Shown here in pieces: positions 21,829 to 31,649 of a DNA stretch of 36,284 nucleotides; position 1 is the first letter of the stretch, and every line of letters starts with the position of its first letter. The notes below the pieces were generated by a model. It was not told the DNA's origin. It ran no database searches and saw only the letters and a list, made by a program, of their open reading frames with translations. A program made the translations under genes and the position numbers. Source of the stretch: Antrodiella citrinella (Eukaryota; Basidiomycota; Agaricomycetes; Polyporales; Steccherinaceae); assembly GCA_004802725.1 (NCBI GenBank), contig SGPM01000283.1, positions 1 to 36,284 on the forward strand, written 5' to 3'.

Positions 21829-22219
21829 CGTGGACGTCGACGAGCAGCGAGGGCGGGCAGTAACGAAAGGAGACGGGCGTCGGGGACGACGGTGGTGGGA
21901 GACTAACGCAAGCCAGGAGACGCCCGTGGCCCAAACGATGACAACCCCCCGCCCTTTCCAAATCGAGTCATTCAGCGCCTCTTCCTGGCTCAGGCGCAAG
22001 ATGTCCGATACGAGTCTCTTATGAGAGACGGTCCGCATCCCACTTGGCTTGAACTCATTCCGCTGGTCTGTGGCAGGTTCTACGGATACGAGCTCTGGTT
22101 TTAACAAAGGGTAATCTCGTATTCATTTGGATGTACGGTATAATTTCAATTCACCTCGGTAATAAAATTCATTATCGCATACGACCAACACTCACTTCAC
22201 AGTATCGGACCGCCACACT
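21829..22219. other. Upstream region of the TAPR1-like gene
   Basis: Probable promoter and 5' leader of the minus-strand gene starting at 21828, followed by AT-rich DNA from 22100. No separate gene is supported; the ORF crossing it is an upstream extension without family similarity. Confidence 0.5.
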
Positions 22220-22940
22220 CTAGCGAATAGACAACTCGCTACCAACGCTGAAATACCACCTCTCCTGCCTGTAATACTGTCCACACACCCACGGCACCAA
22301 GAAACGCCAGTCCGGGGTGTGATCATGTTCCACTATACCCTCAAACGCGAACTGCGCCTCTAACCTCATCGCCGAGAACTCCCACCACTCTGGTAAGAAC
22401 CCCGCTTTCCCAAACCCGACCGCCCGTCGTCGCCCACGATGAAGTTGCTCAGGTGCAGATTGTTGTGTGTGAACACGAGGGGGCGGGAGTTGTCGAATGC
22501 CTCCAAGGACGGACCTGAAGCACGCAAGCTGAATCTACGAGTGGTGCTGACTTGAGTGAGCGAGGAGACAAAGATCCCATCGTGTCGAGCGAGCCTCCGG
22601 ATTCTTTTCGCATTGAAAAACGCAGCGAGGGCGTCGTACGTCAGGAACGGCCGGCGCAGGTCGACGGGCGGCGAGAACAGAACCGACTCGAGCTTGTGCG
22701 CTTGAGCGGCTGGGACGAGCGGACCAGGGACGACACTCCGAGGGTCGCGGATCGAGCGTAGTTGGCGTATATAAGATCGTATGGTGAGGGCGACGCGGAG
22801 ACGACCGAACCACGAGAGCGTGGGCCAGACGGCGGAGAGCTTCTTCCCCGTCCGGGTCGCAAACTACGCAGGGGAACATCAGCTGGACGTGAGGAACGGT
22901 GCGAAGAGGCATTTGGCGGAGGCAACTGAGCTGGATAGGG
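22220..22940 (-). pseudogene. Phosphotransferase (APH/choline-kinase-like fold) pseudogene, minus-strand copy
   Basis: Inverted relative of 18795-19479. The frame reads LSAVWPTLSWFGRLRVALTI, then NAKRIRRLARHDGIFVSSLT, then LVFTHNNLHLSNFIVGDDGR. At about 22411-22430 ten bases are missing relative to the plus copy, shifting the frame; the correct end (FLPEWWEF-type residues, then WYFSVGSELSIR and TAG at 22222-22220) resumes in another frame. Upstream of LSAVW there are in-frame stops (near 22862-22878). The catalytic Asp of HxDLH is Asn. It lacks the TAG found in the plus copy, so its lesion is independent. Confidence 0.77.
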
Positions 22941-23156
22941 CAAAGATGCGCGGGTTTTGTGTGTTGGTGAAGGAGGGACCGGGGAAGCTGGACCCTAGGA
23001 GCAGGTGCGTCTGACGAGTAGATTCGCAGTCTCCGTCCAATAATGCGTCTCTGCAATGATCATGGCAATAAGTTGGCAACGCCCACTGGCATGGCGGGCG
23101 TTGGTACTTACGTTAGCGGCCCGCGTCGTAAGCGAGTGACCGCGTTAACGTTGACA

Positions 23157-23743
23157 ATGGGCTTCCTCGTCCCTGCCAGACGCGAGATCGACCTGGGGAC
23201 GTACCTCGACATCACCGTCGGGGAGCTGCTGAAGCGACAGTCTCGTGTGAGTATACTCTTTGTTCTTCTCCATCCATCCCTCATCTATTACAGACGTGGA
23301 CCTCAAACTCGCCTGCCCGCCACCTCAAAAACGTAGCCCCACCATCGGAGGCAACCGTCAACTTGGGTCCGCCTCTGTGCGGTTGAGAAGATTATGGGGC
23401 GGTTGTTGACCGAGTGGTATGTCGTGGGTGGCTCGGTGAGTGTCTTCGTCTTCTGGTCTGTTGTGTGGTTACTGATGTCTTTGCTGTGGGAAGTTACTCG
23501 CCGTTGCTGCGTGAGTCCTTATATATATTTCATTGCCTTCACATTGTGTGCTTATATGCGCACACAGAGTCTTCGCAGCTGCGTTCGGGTTCGCCACCTC
23601 CGACACAGTCTTCCCCGTCGACGGTCTCGCAAGACGCGCGATCGCACTCGGCAGCATCGCCGCCGGACTCGGGNNCGCCGTNGCTCCTCGTCGTCTACAG
23701 CGGTCTTTTCGCCGCACCACGGCTTGCGTGCACCCGCACTTGA
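23157..23743 (+). pseudogene. Membrane-protein gene fragment, frame broken, undetermined bases inside
   Basis: A splice-consistent but interrupted gene of unknown family. Exon A 23157-23246 encodes MGFLVPARREIDLGTYLDIT then VGELLKRQSR. Exon B (23294-23435) first continues in phase to a stop at 23384-23386, while a different frame of the same exon reads EKIMGRLLTEWYVVGGS. That frame splices in phase through a 17-nt exon (23494-23510) to exon D (23568 on), giving LLAVAAVFAAAFGFATSD then TVFPVDGLARRAIALGSIAA: two hydrophobic segments. Undetermined bases at 23674-23675 and 23682 coincide with a further frame change, after which LLVVYSGLFAAPRL is readable. Either decay or assembly error explains the breaks. 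Confidence 0.45.
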
Positions 23744-24362
23744 CGGTGCGTCGAAGGATGGAAGCGGGAAAATGACGGCGGAAGGGGTGCCACCGCCATG
23801 ACATCCGCATTTGGAAAATACATTCCAAATACGGCAATTTGATTGCCAAAAGAAGTGCCTGCAGCGTCGCAGGCTTGGGCGACTATTGCCAAAATCTTGC
23901 ATCTTGCACGAAGGCGCAAATCATGAAGCTTCGAATTCGAAGAAGTAACGATTCTGGGCTCAGCGCAAAAACATGCTACGTGCGGATTCCTGGCCCGTCG
24001 TCGATTCGGAATCGGGATAGGAAATAGGCAGCGGGGAGGAAGCCACCACCGGTGCGCACTAAGAGGAACGAACTGCACACGATCTCATTGATCCTGCCGG
24101 GCGGGACTGGGGGGAGGGGGACGGGAGGAAAATACTATGATTTACGGATCCATTACTCCGATCCCGCCCCGAAGTTGTGATTCAAACCACGGCCGGCTCG
24201 AGGCAAGTGCGGTCTGAGTTCCTTGCTACGATGCTTCTGAAAAGATGATCAAAGAGGCGAGTAGCAGCCATCAAACAGTCGACTGAAGCAAAAAGCAATA
24301 TGCCATAACGCTAGTATAACAGTCTTGTGCGTCTGCGTGCTCACCACACATCACGTCCTCCA
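23744..24362. other. Intergenic stretch with clustered palindromes and a G-rich tract
   Basis: No gene is supported. It holds four perfect inverted repeats at 23809-23942 and a G-rich tract at 24099-24125, described separately, and is otherwise unremarkable. It lies beyond the 3' end of the hydrolase gene at 24363. Confidence 0.6.
23809..23942. repeat. Cluster of four short perfect inverted repeats
   Basis: Within 134 bases there are ATTTGGAA/TTCCAAAT (23809-23816, 23823-23830), GGCAAT/ATTGCC (23833-23838, 23842-23847), GCCTGC/GCAGGC (23857-23862, 23869-23874) and the 14-base palindrome CTTCGAATTCGAAG (23929-23942). A doubled ATCTTGC (23894-23907) and a repeated ATTGCCAAAA lie between them. 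Confidence 0.85.
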
Positions 24363-25393
24363 TCACAAATACTTCCTGAAGAACTTGACCGACACCTCAA
24401 AGACCCCCTCCTTTGCAGCCTTCGCCTTAGCATCGGCCTGCATGGCAATGAATCAGCATATCCTAAGTTTATCGTGTGACAAGTCACTGACGTCATCTTT
24501 GCTGGCAAAGCCGTGGTTGCAGCCGTCCCAGTAGGTCCGCTCGTATCCAGGATGGAACTGGCCGTTTTCGAGAACCTCATCCGCGACGGCCTGGACCTCT
24601 TGAGTGAACATCCTGTCAACCTCGCAGCCGTGGAGTAAGAGAGGGGCCCTAGACGTCTCTCTATATTTCTGCAAGGAAAAGAGCCATCGTGTGTCAGCCA
24701 CGTCCATGTGTAACCGTACGATCGCGAGAGTAACTAACCTCAAATGTTCCACGATCCATCCTGGACGGAGTCGAGAGGATCGTGACATGGCTCTCGTTGG
24801 CATACGCGAGGTAGAAAGCAGGCGTGCCGCCGAAACTATGGGCTATCGTTCCGATCCTCGTCACACCGGAGGCCTTCAACGCTTTCACCACATCGTCGAG
24901 GATGGGAATCCAAGTTGCGTCCGTATGATTGGCGCGGAAGTCGTCCCACTTGAAGTCGGGATGGTTCCGCCTCTCCTCGGTCATCGCGTCGCCGCAGAGG
25001 ATGTCCGGGATGATCACTCTGAAGCCGTTTCGGGCGAAGTCGTCGGCCAGCCTCTACCAGTAACGAAATGAGATGCCTGTGTCAATACGGTACGAGGAGG
25101 AGGACGTACCTTGTTGTGGTCCGTCTTGAGTCCGTAGAGATCTAACAAGTACAGAATCACTTTGTCATGTGCGTAGTCCCCGGATGGTGTGGCGACATAG
25201 CATTCGTGTCCGCCAATGTTCTCAAATTTGCCTGTCCACGAGGTTCAGCGTCGTGCAGGATATGAGATACTGCTGAACCCACCTTGAGGCACGCCTTCGT
25301 GACGAACCCCTACCACGAGGAAAGGTGAGACAGAAGGTCGGTGCAACGAGGATTGTGGTACACACCGAGAATAACATTGTCTGTTGCTGCCAT
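24363..25393 (-). CDS. Dienelactone hydrolase family protein, serine-type nucleophile
   Basis: Predicted 247-aa alpha/beta-hydrolase. Exons 25393-25366, 25309-25283, 25231-25110, 25053-24739, 24668-24492, 24437-24363 join in frame. The N-terminal NIGGHECYVATPSGDY and LLDLYGLKTDHNKRLADDF blocks, then FRVIIPDILCGD, are typical of fungal dienelactone hydrolases. Triad candidates: Ser132 in IAHSFGG, Asp182 in GCEVDRMF and His216 in CNHGFA. Bacterial enzymes carry Cys at the nucleophile position (GxCxG); here it is Ser. Length matches the family (about 240-250). No signal peptide is seen, so it is probably cytosolic. Start is the Met before a 28-nt first exon; a strong hairpin lies about 280 bp upstream. 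Substrate is unknown. Confidence 0.9.
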
Positions 25394-25969
25394 ATCGTCT
25401 AGTAAAGATGTTGCTCAGTGAAAGAAATCTGAGGATGGGTTGAAAATGCCCAACCGTGACGTACCCGGCTTTTATCTCTGCACAAAGCATAAAGATGTGT
25501 GGTATTTGCTGACTGCAGAAGGCCCTCTCTTCCGAGCCGAGGAACGACGTGGCTCCGAGAATAAGGACTCACTAATAAATATCAAAACCTTGGGAAGTTT
25601 GTTTGGGCGAGACGACGAGACGACGTGTAAGAGAGCGTCAAAATCAAGCCGGGTGGGACAGGAGACGGAAGCCGTCGACCAACGCAAGCCTTTGCGTTGG
25701 CCCCGACGGCGAACATCACCTCTCGTGGGCATCCTACGGCCTTGATTGTGATTGTCTTGCCGTTGCCATGTCTTGCTGTAGGTGCTGATTGGGATTCGGA
25801 CTGCCGCAGTCATTCTAGGTCGGAGCCGAACGGTGACGCAGATAAATCTCCATGAGACCAACCACCGAGCATATATTCTATAACAAACGTGTCCATGAAA
25901 CATACAAATGATACAACGGAAACGAACGTGGCACTAATCAAGTGTCCGCAGCCAAACAACTCGAGACTC
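25394..25969. other. Promoter side of the hydrolase gene; 3' side of the secreted-protein gene
   Basis: No gene is supported. It contains the perfect hairpin at 25671-25710 and should hold the hydrolase promoter and the 3' untranslated part of the next minus-strand gene. Confidence 0.5.
25671..25710. repeat. 16-bp-stem inverted repeat (hairpin)
   Basis: GCCGTCG (25671-25677) pairs with CGACGGC (25704-25710), and CCAACGCAA (25679-25687) pairs with TTGCGTTGG (25692-25700). Every base of both blocks matches, with small bulges between them and a 4-base loop (GCCT). It lies between two minus-strand genes. Confidence 0.85.
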
Positions 25970-26726
25970 TCAGGAGTGCTGGATCCTGCGATAGGGCTGA
26001 GTGAGATGGCTGAAGAGGATGATGAGACGAGAAGACATACTGGATGAACCACTGTCCAGAACCCGCAAGGCACAGACCGCCATGGGCATTCTGGGTAGCT
26101 TGACAATTGAACGCAACGTAGTCAAGGACGGAGGCCTGAAGTCAAGTTAGTTCGAGGGGAGTTGCGGCTGACATAGATCACGCACCCAATCCTGACGACA
26201 ATACTGGAGGTCAAGCCCCTTCGCCTGGTTGACGAAGAAGCTCTTGCAGCTCTTGTACTGCATCGTGACCACCGCTCCGTTGGTGGTTTGAGGAATGTTG
26301 AAGAGGTTGCCTATGTTCTGGCTGTCGTACCGCAATGCGTCGCTGACGACTTTGCACTCGTTCGGATCGGGACCTCCGCCTGATGGGTTGAAGCAGTGTG
26401 TAGTGCCTGAAACAAGGTCAGCTGTCGCATTCACAGGCTCAAAACAGTGTGTACGCACATTGGGCACCGCAGACATTCGTTGGATTACCTCTCTTCATCA
26501 TGTTTCCTGCCTCCTCGGTGTGGTTCCCGCTGCTGGCGCCGCAGGAGTACGTGATCATCTCGACGTCACGGCGTGCACCGACGAGGGACTTCGATTGTTC
26601 TTTGGCGTCGGGGCAGTAGGCAGATAGGCTGTCGCTTGCGTTGTTGGGAGTCTGGGCGAGGATCGACGGAATGGCACAGGCGACGAGGAAGAGGGTCTGA
26701 GCGATGCAGATGAGAGTGGAACGCAT
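25970..26726 (-). CDS. Small secreted cysteine-rich protein
   Basis: Predicted 199-aa secreted protein. Exons 26726-26459, 26406-26186, 26135-26041 and 25985-25970 join in frame. The signal peptide is clear: MRSTLICIAQTLFLVACAIP then SILAQ; an upstream in-frame Met at 26753 is possible but gives a worse signal. About ten cysteines follow in the mature part, for example YCPDA, TYSCGASS, NVCGAQC, HCFNPSGGGPDPNEC, SCKSFF, YCRQDW, NCQATQ and LCLAG, suggesting disulfides. There are NxS/T sites near the N-terminus (NNAS, GNHT). The GGGPDPNEC motif occurs in small secreted proteins of mushrooms that have no known activity. The last exon adds only IQHS-type residues. Confidence 0.85.
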
Positions 26727-27262
26727 GGTGGCTAGTCTGAGTATAGAGAGCAAGAGTGTGTCAAGTAAAGCAAGAGTGTTACAGGAACCTGTCCTGGTAG
26801 AGCAAAGTGAAGGTAGATGGGGAGCAGGGCTGGTTCCGGGACTGGTTTTATGTTCGGACAGGCCCAGTCAGCCTCAGTTCAGAGGCTGACGGTCAGCCGC
26901 CTCAAGACATTATTCCGCCCACTTCAGAACGTTAGCAGCAGTATATGTGAATATTCGCTGCAGCATTAACTATTCGAAATCTACTTTCCTAGGTCACTGC
27001 CACCGACATGTGTCGGGTCGCTTGAAGACCACATCTGCACTGGCAATCCGAGCAATGTGGGTGGCGTGTGGCATCCATAGTCTTCTTCTTTCAAGCTTGC
27101 TTGAAAATCCTTCTGAGAGAGCCCAGAAATGTTGGGAGAATTTAGACAGATGGCAAGACCAATAACAAGACTTGGGTAAGACTGTGACCGACTGAACATC
27201 GGTTGCAATGCAACACTGGAACAGATGATGGCTGTTAGTAGTACCAGCTACGTTTCTATCAA
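26727..27262. other. Intergenic stretch upstream of secreted-protein gene and tRNA
   Basis: Probable promoter of the secreted-protein gene (minus) and 5' flank of tRNA-Glu (plus). Repeated CAGCCTC/GAGGCTGA words occur near 26866-26905. No gene is supported. Confidence 0.5.
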
Positions 27263-27334
27263 TCGGGTATGGTGTAATGGCTAACATTATCGCCTCTCAC
27301 GCGATAGCTCGGGGTTCGATTCCCCGTACCCGAG
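27263..27334 (+). tRNA. tRNA-Glu(CTC)
   Basis: A 72-nt intronless tRNA gene. Acceptor stem TCGGGTA (27263-27269) pairs with TACCCGA (27327-27333), with discriminator G at 27334. The anticodon stem (ATCGC/GCGAT) closes the loop CTCTCAC (27294-27300), giving anticodon CTC at 27296-27298. The T arm is CGGGG-TTCGATT-CCCCG (27310-27326). The D arm GTGTAATGGCTAAC is typical of fungal tRNA-Glu. Internal A and B boxes are recognisable (TGGTGTAATGG, GGTTCGATTCC). Confidence 0.96.
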
Positions 27335-27358
27335 TCCTTTTGCTCTGCTTTTTTGTTT
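27335..27358 (+). terminator. RNA polymerase III terminator for tRNA-Glu
   Basis: A TTTT run starts three bases after the tRNA 3' end, and a longer T6 run follows about 12 bases on. Short T runs are the usual Pol III stop signal. Confidence 0.75.
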
Positions 27359-27427
27359 TGATGTCAGTCACGGCCGCGGTGTATCTGGATTTTCCAACCG
27401 CTCCCTCATCTCTTCGGGATTCACGCA

Positions 27428-28319
27428 ATGCCGATGTTTTCTCGCCCAGTCGCTATCCTTGTCGCTGTGCTTAGCCATTCTGCGCTCACACTGTCCACCA
27501 CCGACGAGACATCGATGGAGAGAGAGATTTCTTCGGGCGCGAACGTGCATAGTACAGTGCGCGGAAGTGTGATGGGCTCCTCGAGTACATGGGTCGCGAA
27601 GGTACGTGCCAGCATCGCGCCTTACGATGAAAAATACGCTCATGTCGTCTCAGATCGTGATATGGTCTTCAGCAGCTGTAGAGCTCAGCTGCGCGTACGC
27701 CATAGACAACCCTTACTCGCCTGTGGCTACGCAACTGCTCTTATGGCTCCCCACCGCTTTCACAGACCGCTGCGAGCTTCATCGTGATGCGTCCTGGAAT
27801 TTACCCCATCTCGTGGGCGTAACTCTGATTCTATCAGGCGCACTTCTGAACCTCTCCAGTCGGTACTCTTTGCGGAGGTTTGCCTCGTTCCCCATCATAC
27901 CCTCGTCTGCGCGTACTCTTTACGTGCCGACTTCTCAGTTGTCGCCCCCTCGGGCTAGCGACGAGCCCGCAAAAGCCTCAAAGACGTGGACGTTGAGACA
28001 CTCCCATAGTCTCGTCACGTCGGGGCCGTTCCGTTACATCCGCCATCCAATGTACGCCGGCGTCCTGCTTTCCTTGCTGGGCACCGGGATGCTCTACTTC
28101 ACACGGGGATCTGTCCTGGACACCCTCGTGGACGCTACCGTCCCGGCTTCTTACAAAACTGTTCCCCTCACTGTGTTCCTGGCTCTGGGGCTGTCGACGA
28201 TGATTCACCTCGCTGGCAGAGCTCGCCATGAGGATGCAGCGTTGGAGAGCTTTTTCGAGAAGAGATGGACCTTTTACAGCTGGAATGTTCCGTATAGGTT
28301 CATCCCGGGGGTGTATTGA
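27428..28319 (+). CDS. Isoprenylcysteine carboxyl methyltransferase (ICMT/PEMT)-like membrane protein
   Basis: Predicted 279-aa multi-pass membrane enzyme. Exons 27428-27601 and 27654-28319 join in phase 0. The second exon begins IVIWSSAAVELSCAYAI. Hydrophobic segments include LVGVTLILSGALLNL and YAGVLLSLLGTGMLYF. The SAM-binding signature of the ICMT/PEMT fold is visible as TSGPFRYIRHPMYAGVLL, followed at the C-terminus by the RHEDAALESFF..W..Y motif and PYRFIPGVY. True Ste14-type enzymes methylate farnesylated CAAX proteins at the ER. This protein has a Pro/Ser insertion of about 25 residues before the signature and is one of a paralogous group common in mushrooms, so the substrate is uncertain. 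It starts 93 bp after the tRNA gene. Confidence 0.87.
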
Positions 28320-28564
28320 TCGGTCCGATACGTACGTAGGACTACTCGTAAACAAATACACGAAGGCGGCCATGGTACACAAGTCTATCCACTTTGAATG
28401 AAGTCACGTCACCAGTCACGCCCTACGTGCACGTCGGGTTAGAGTTTCGGGACAATCGAGTACGTTCACTTCGGCGCGTTGGCAGAGCGCTCGTCTTCTT
28501 CTTCTTGCTCCCAGTATCTTGAGCTGACGCATCCGGAGCTGGACGCTACAGAGAAGGTCGTACA
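28320..28564. other. Short intergenic stretch
   Basis: Space between the stop of the ICMT-like gene (+) and the stop of the FunK1 remnant (-). Nothing recognised. Confidence 0.6.
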
Positions 28565-29137
28565 TTATGAGGATGCTGGACGCCGCGATGGACCAACCTC
28601 CGACTGTGCGGAAGCTCTAAATACATTCCTCGCGTCGTCGGCGGTGACCTCCGTACTTTGTCGTCCAGTATCCTCCTGGATGACTGTTGACGCGAATTTG
28701 TCCTTCAGCAGTCTGTCGGGAACAGTCGGCCAATCCGTAGAAGCCAACGCGATGTCGAAAAACATGAGAAGTTCGGATGGATCCTCGAGGAGACGGGAAA
28801 GGAGGTCAGCAGGGATTGGTGCACGGTGTCCGATGGGGTTCGAGCTCTTGAAGAACTGCCGAAGACTGGCAAGCAATGTTTCCAGCGGGACACACTCGAA
28901 CTCGCCAGCGAAGAAATCGTCGAGAAACAGCCTCTTGTACTTTCCCCCAACGTCTCGGCTGCCCTCATTGAGGACCTCGTCAAATATCTCTGGAATAACT
29001 GACGTATACGTGTAGGGGGGTAAATGATACACCGTGATGTGAACTAGCACCCAGAAGAAGGACTCCATGTCGTCCATGATTGTATCTGATTTTTGCGGGT
29101 CATACAAAAGACCTACAGAAAGAAATTGCCACGTCCC
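28565..29137 (-). pseudogene. Orphan last exon of a FunK1-type protein kinase
   Basis: The open frame from an intron acceptor at 29138-29139 (CTACAG, then GGG ACG TGG) encodes GTWQFLSVGLLYDPQKSD, TIMDDMESFFWVLVHITVYH and a C-terminal tail to a TGA-type stop at 28565. It aligns with the last exon of the intact FunK1 gene (32942-32181; GTWQFISVGLLQYPNKPHTI) and starts at the same splice site. The upstream exons, with ATP site and catalytic loop, are absent; 29140-29240 contains no kinase sequence. It lies next to, and divergent from, the monooxygenase at 29244. An unseen alternative 5' exon could make it a small gene, but a kinase remnant is likelier. Confidence 0.78.
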
Positions 29138-29243
29138 CTGTAGGTGGTTCAGGCAGTGCATCCGTGGTCGATGAGACGAAATTTAATCACCTGGACTCAC
29201 TATCGATCAGTCGAGAGCTTTCAGATTCCATTATAACGTCAAT

Positions 29244-31649
29244 GTGAAGACCGACGACATTCCTCCAGATCTCAGGTCGCTACCACCATGTCGACACAAC
29301 GCTCTGCCAACACTCGACCGTCTCAATGCGACCGTTTCCGACGACCTCGACGTTCAGAACGTCTCGCAAGATTGGTTGACTGCGTTCAGCAAGGCCATTG
29401 AAGCCAACGACGTCGACGCTGCGGTCGCTGAGATCCATCCGGACGATCGGTGGAGGGTTCTGTTCGCTCTCACATGGGACCTCAGGACCTTCCAGGGCTC
29501 TGCCAAGATCAGCCAGTTCTTGCAAGACCGTTCAGCGAGCGAGAAGTTCTCCGGCTTCCAGTTCATCGAAGCCAACCTCGAGAAGCCATATCCCGATATT
29601 CGGTGGATCCGTCTGGGCTTCTCGTTCGAGACCAAGGTTGCGCTCGGACAAACCAATGCCTTGCTGGTGCCCACTGCCAACGGCTCATGGAAGGCATTCG
29701 TCGTATGCACGAACTTGGAGAACTTGAAGGAGCATCCGGAGAAGATGGGGGAACTCAGGAGCTTTGCACCTAACCACGGGAAGTGGCAGGAGCAGCGGGA
29801 AAGGGAGCAAGCGTTTGTAGACGGCGATCCCGAAGTGTTGATCATTGGTGCTGGACAGTCAGGGCTAGATTTGTCTGCGAGGCTGAAGAACCTCGGTGTG
29901 TCCAATTTGATCGTCGAAAAGCAAGCTCGCGTTGGAGATCAGTGGCGGAACCGCTACCAAGCACTGTGCTTGCACGATCCTATATGTACGTGTCAATTCC
30001 CAGTCTGACGGAAAACAGCTAACGCGCGCTCACAGGGTTCAACCAGCTCCCATATCTTGCGTGCGTCTCCGATATTTTGTGTACTGAAGGTCTACTTACT
30101 TCTGCTCAGCTTCCCCGAGACATGGCCCACCTTTATCCCGGCTCGGAAGCTCGCGGACTGGCTCGAGTTCTACGCCAACACCATGGAGCTCAACGTTTGG
30201 AACTCCTCCGCTATCACCCATGCTGTACGCGATGATGCCACCAACAAGTGGGTGGTCACCGTGAAGAAGGAGGACGGGTCCGAGCGCGTTCTCCGCGTAG
30301 ATCACTTGGTCTTTGCACTGGGTCTCGGCGCAGGTTCGATCAACATTCCGGACATCCCGGGCAAGGTCGGTGAACGCACAAGTGATCAAAATGTGGTATT
30401 CATTTTCTTGTGTATTCGTAGGAAGATTTCCGAGGCCAAGTCCTGCATTCAACTTCGCATCACCGCGCGACAGACCATCTTGGAAAGAAGGTCGTCATCG
30501 TCGGAGCATGTACTTCTGGTGAGTTGTACATCTAACTACTTATTGACCTTGCATTCTGACCTTCTGTAGCACACGACATTGCTGCGGATTATGCTGAAAA
30601 CGACGTCGGTGCGTTCTTTCCATTCGTTGCTTACTCATACACTGATCGTTTCTCCTGAAGACGTGACGATGTTCCAGCGCAGTTCAACATACATCATGAC
30701 GACGAAGGAAGGTTCACCTCGTCTCATGAAGCGTAAGTCCGCATTCTCAGCCATCATCCACCGCAATGTCTCACGTCCGATCCTGGCAGCTCTCTACTGG
30801 CAAGGTTGTCCTCCGACTGAGTATGCTGACCGCATCGCCAACGCCACGCCCATCTACTTCAACAAGCTCATCGCCCAGAGGCAAACTGCAGAGATCGCCG
30901 AGGCCGACAAGACGATCCTCGATGGCCTGAAGAAAGTGGGATACAACATCACTATGGGCGACGACGGGTCCGGCTTCTTGTTCCTCGCTCTCAAGCGTGC
31001 AGGCGGATACTACCTAGGTACGAATCTCCATACCTGTCTCGAGTATAATAGCCTTCTGAACTCATGCGGACACTGGGCAGATGTCGGCGCGTGTCAGATG
31101 ATCATAGACGGTAAAATTAAGATCAAGGGCAACACTCAGATAGAGCGTTTCACCAAGACCGGCCTCAAGTTCACAGACGGTAGTGAGTTGCAGGCCGACG
31201 TTGTCCTCTATGCCACAGGGTACGTTTCTAGTCACTGGAATGAATGTGTTAGGAGTAGCTTTGTTGACGTGTTCGAGTCAGGTTTGGCGACGTTCGTGAC
31301 CCCATCCGTAAGATCTGCGGCGACGAAGTCGGAGACAAGCTTCCGCCGATCTGGGGGTTGAACGATGAGGGCGAGCTGAGGGGTACGTGGAGAGAGCTGG
31401 GTACACCTGGGTTGTGGTACATGATGGGTACGTCGCAGCCAGTTTCTTTTGATTGTACATTGATTCAATGGTTTCCATAGGAAACTTGGCTTGGAGCAGA
31501 TTCTTCTCCAAGCATGTGGCCCTGCGTAAGTTCATGCTCCTCACTTCTGTCTCACATCCGCGTGTTGATTCATGTCGTCTACAGAAATCAAGGCGAAGCA
31601 GGTTGGTGTGTTCGGCGAACGGTACTCTGCGCCGCCGGTAAAGGCATGA
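29244..31649 (+). CDS. NTF2-like/FAD-NAD(P) flavin monooxygenase
   Basis: About 617-aa flavin monooxygenase. Exons 29244-29985, 30036-30060, 30110-30365, 30422-30518, 30570-30608, 30661-30732, 30790-31017, 31081-31219, 31282-31427, 31481-31525, 31585-31649 join in frame. Residues about 40-170 form an NTF2/SnoaL-like domain (WDLRTFQGSAKISQFLQDR). FAD site: VLIIGAGQSG at about 198-207. A FxGxxxHS motif (FRGQVLHSTSHH) lies at about 344-355 and the NADPH site VVIVGACTSA at about 365-374. The C-terminus (FGERYSAPPVKA) is typical. Start is uncertain: the frame begins at GTG 29244 with no in-frame ATG just before, so a short 5' exon may be missed. Introns of 57 and 63 nt are frame-neutral without stops. 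Substrate is unknown. Confidence 0.9.

Noticed and set aside
20668..21906. Long plus-strand ORFs (20668-21156, 21268-21906)
   Set aside because: They are antisense shadows of the TAPR1-like gene, whose minus-strand exons splice in phase and have a coherent N-terminal domain.
25472..25903. 143-codon minus-strand ORF
   Set aside because: It runs through the perfect hairpin and lacks any recognisable domain; no splice link to the neighbours.
29288..29320. Good-context ATG (CCACCATGTCG) as the start of the monooxygenase at 29244
   Set aside because: It is out of frame with the NTF2/FAD reading frame, so it cannot start that protein without an unseen frame change.
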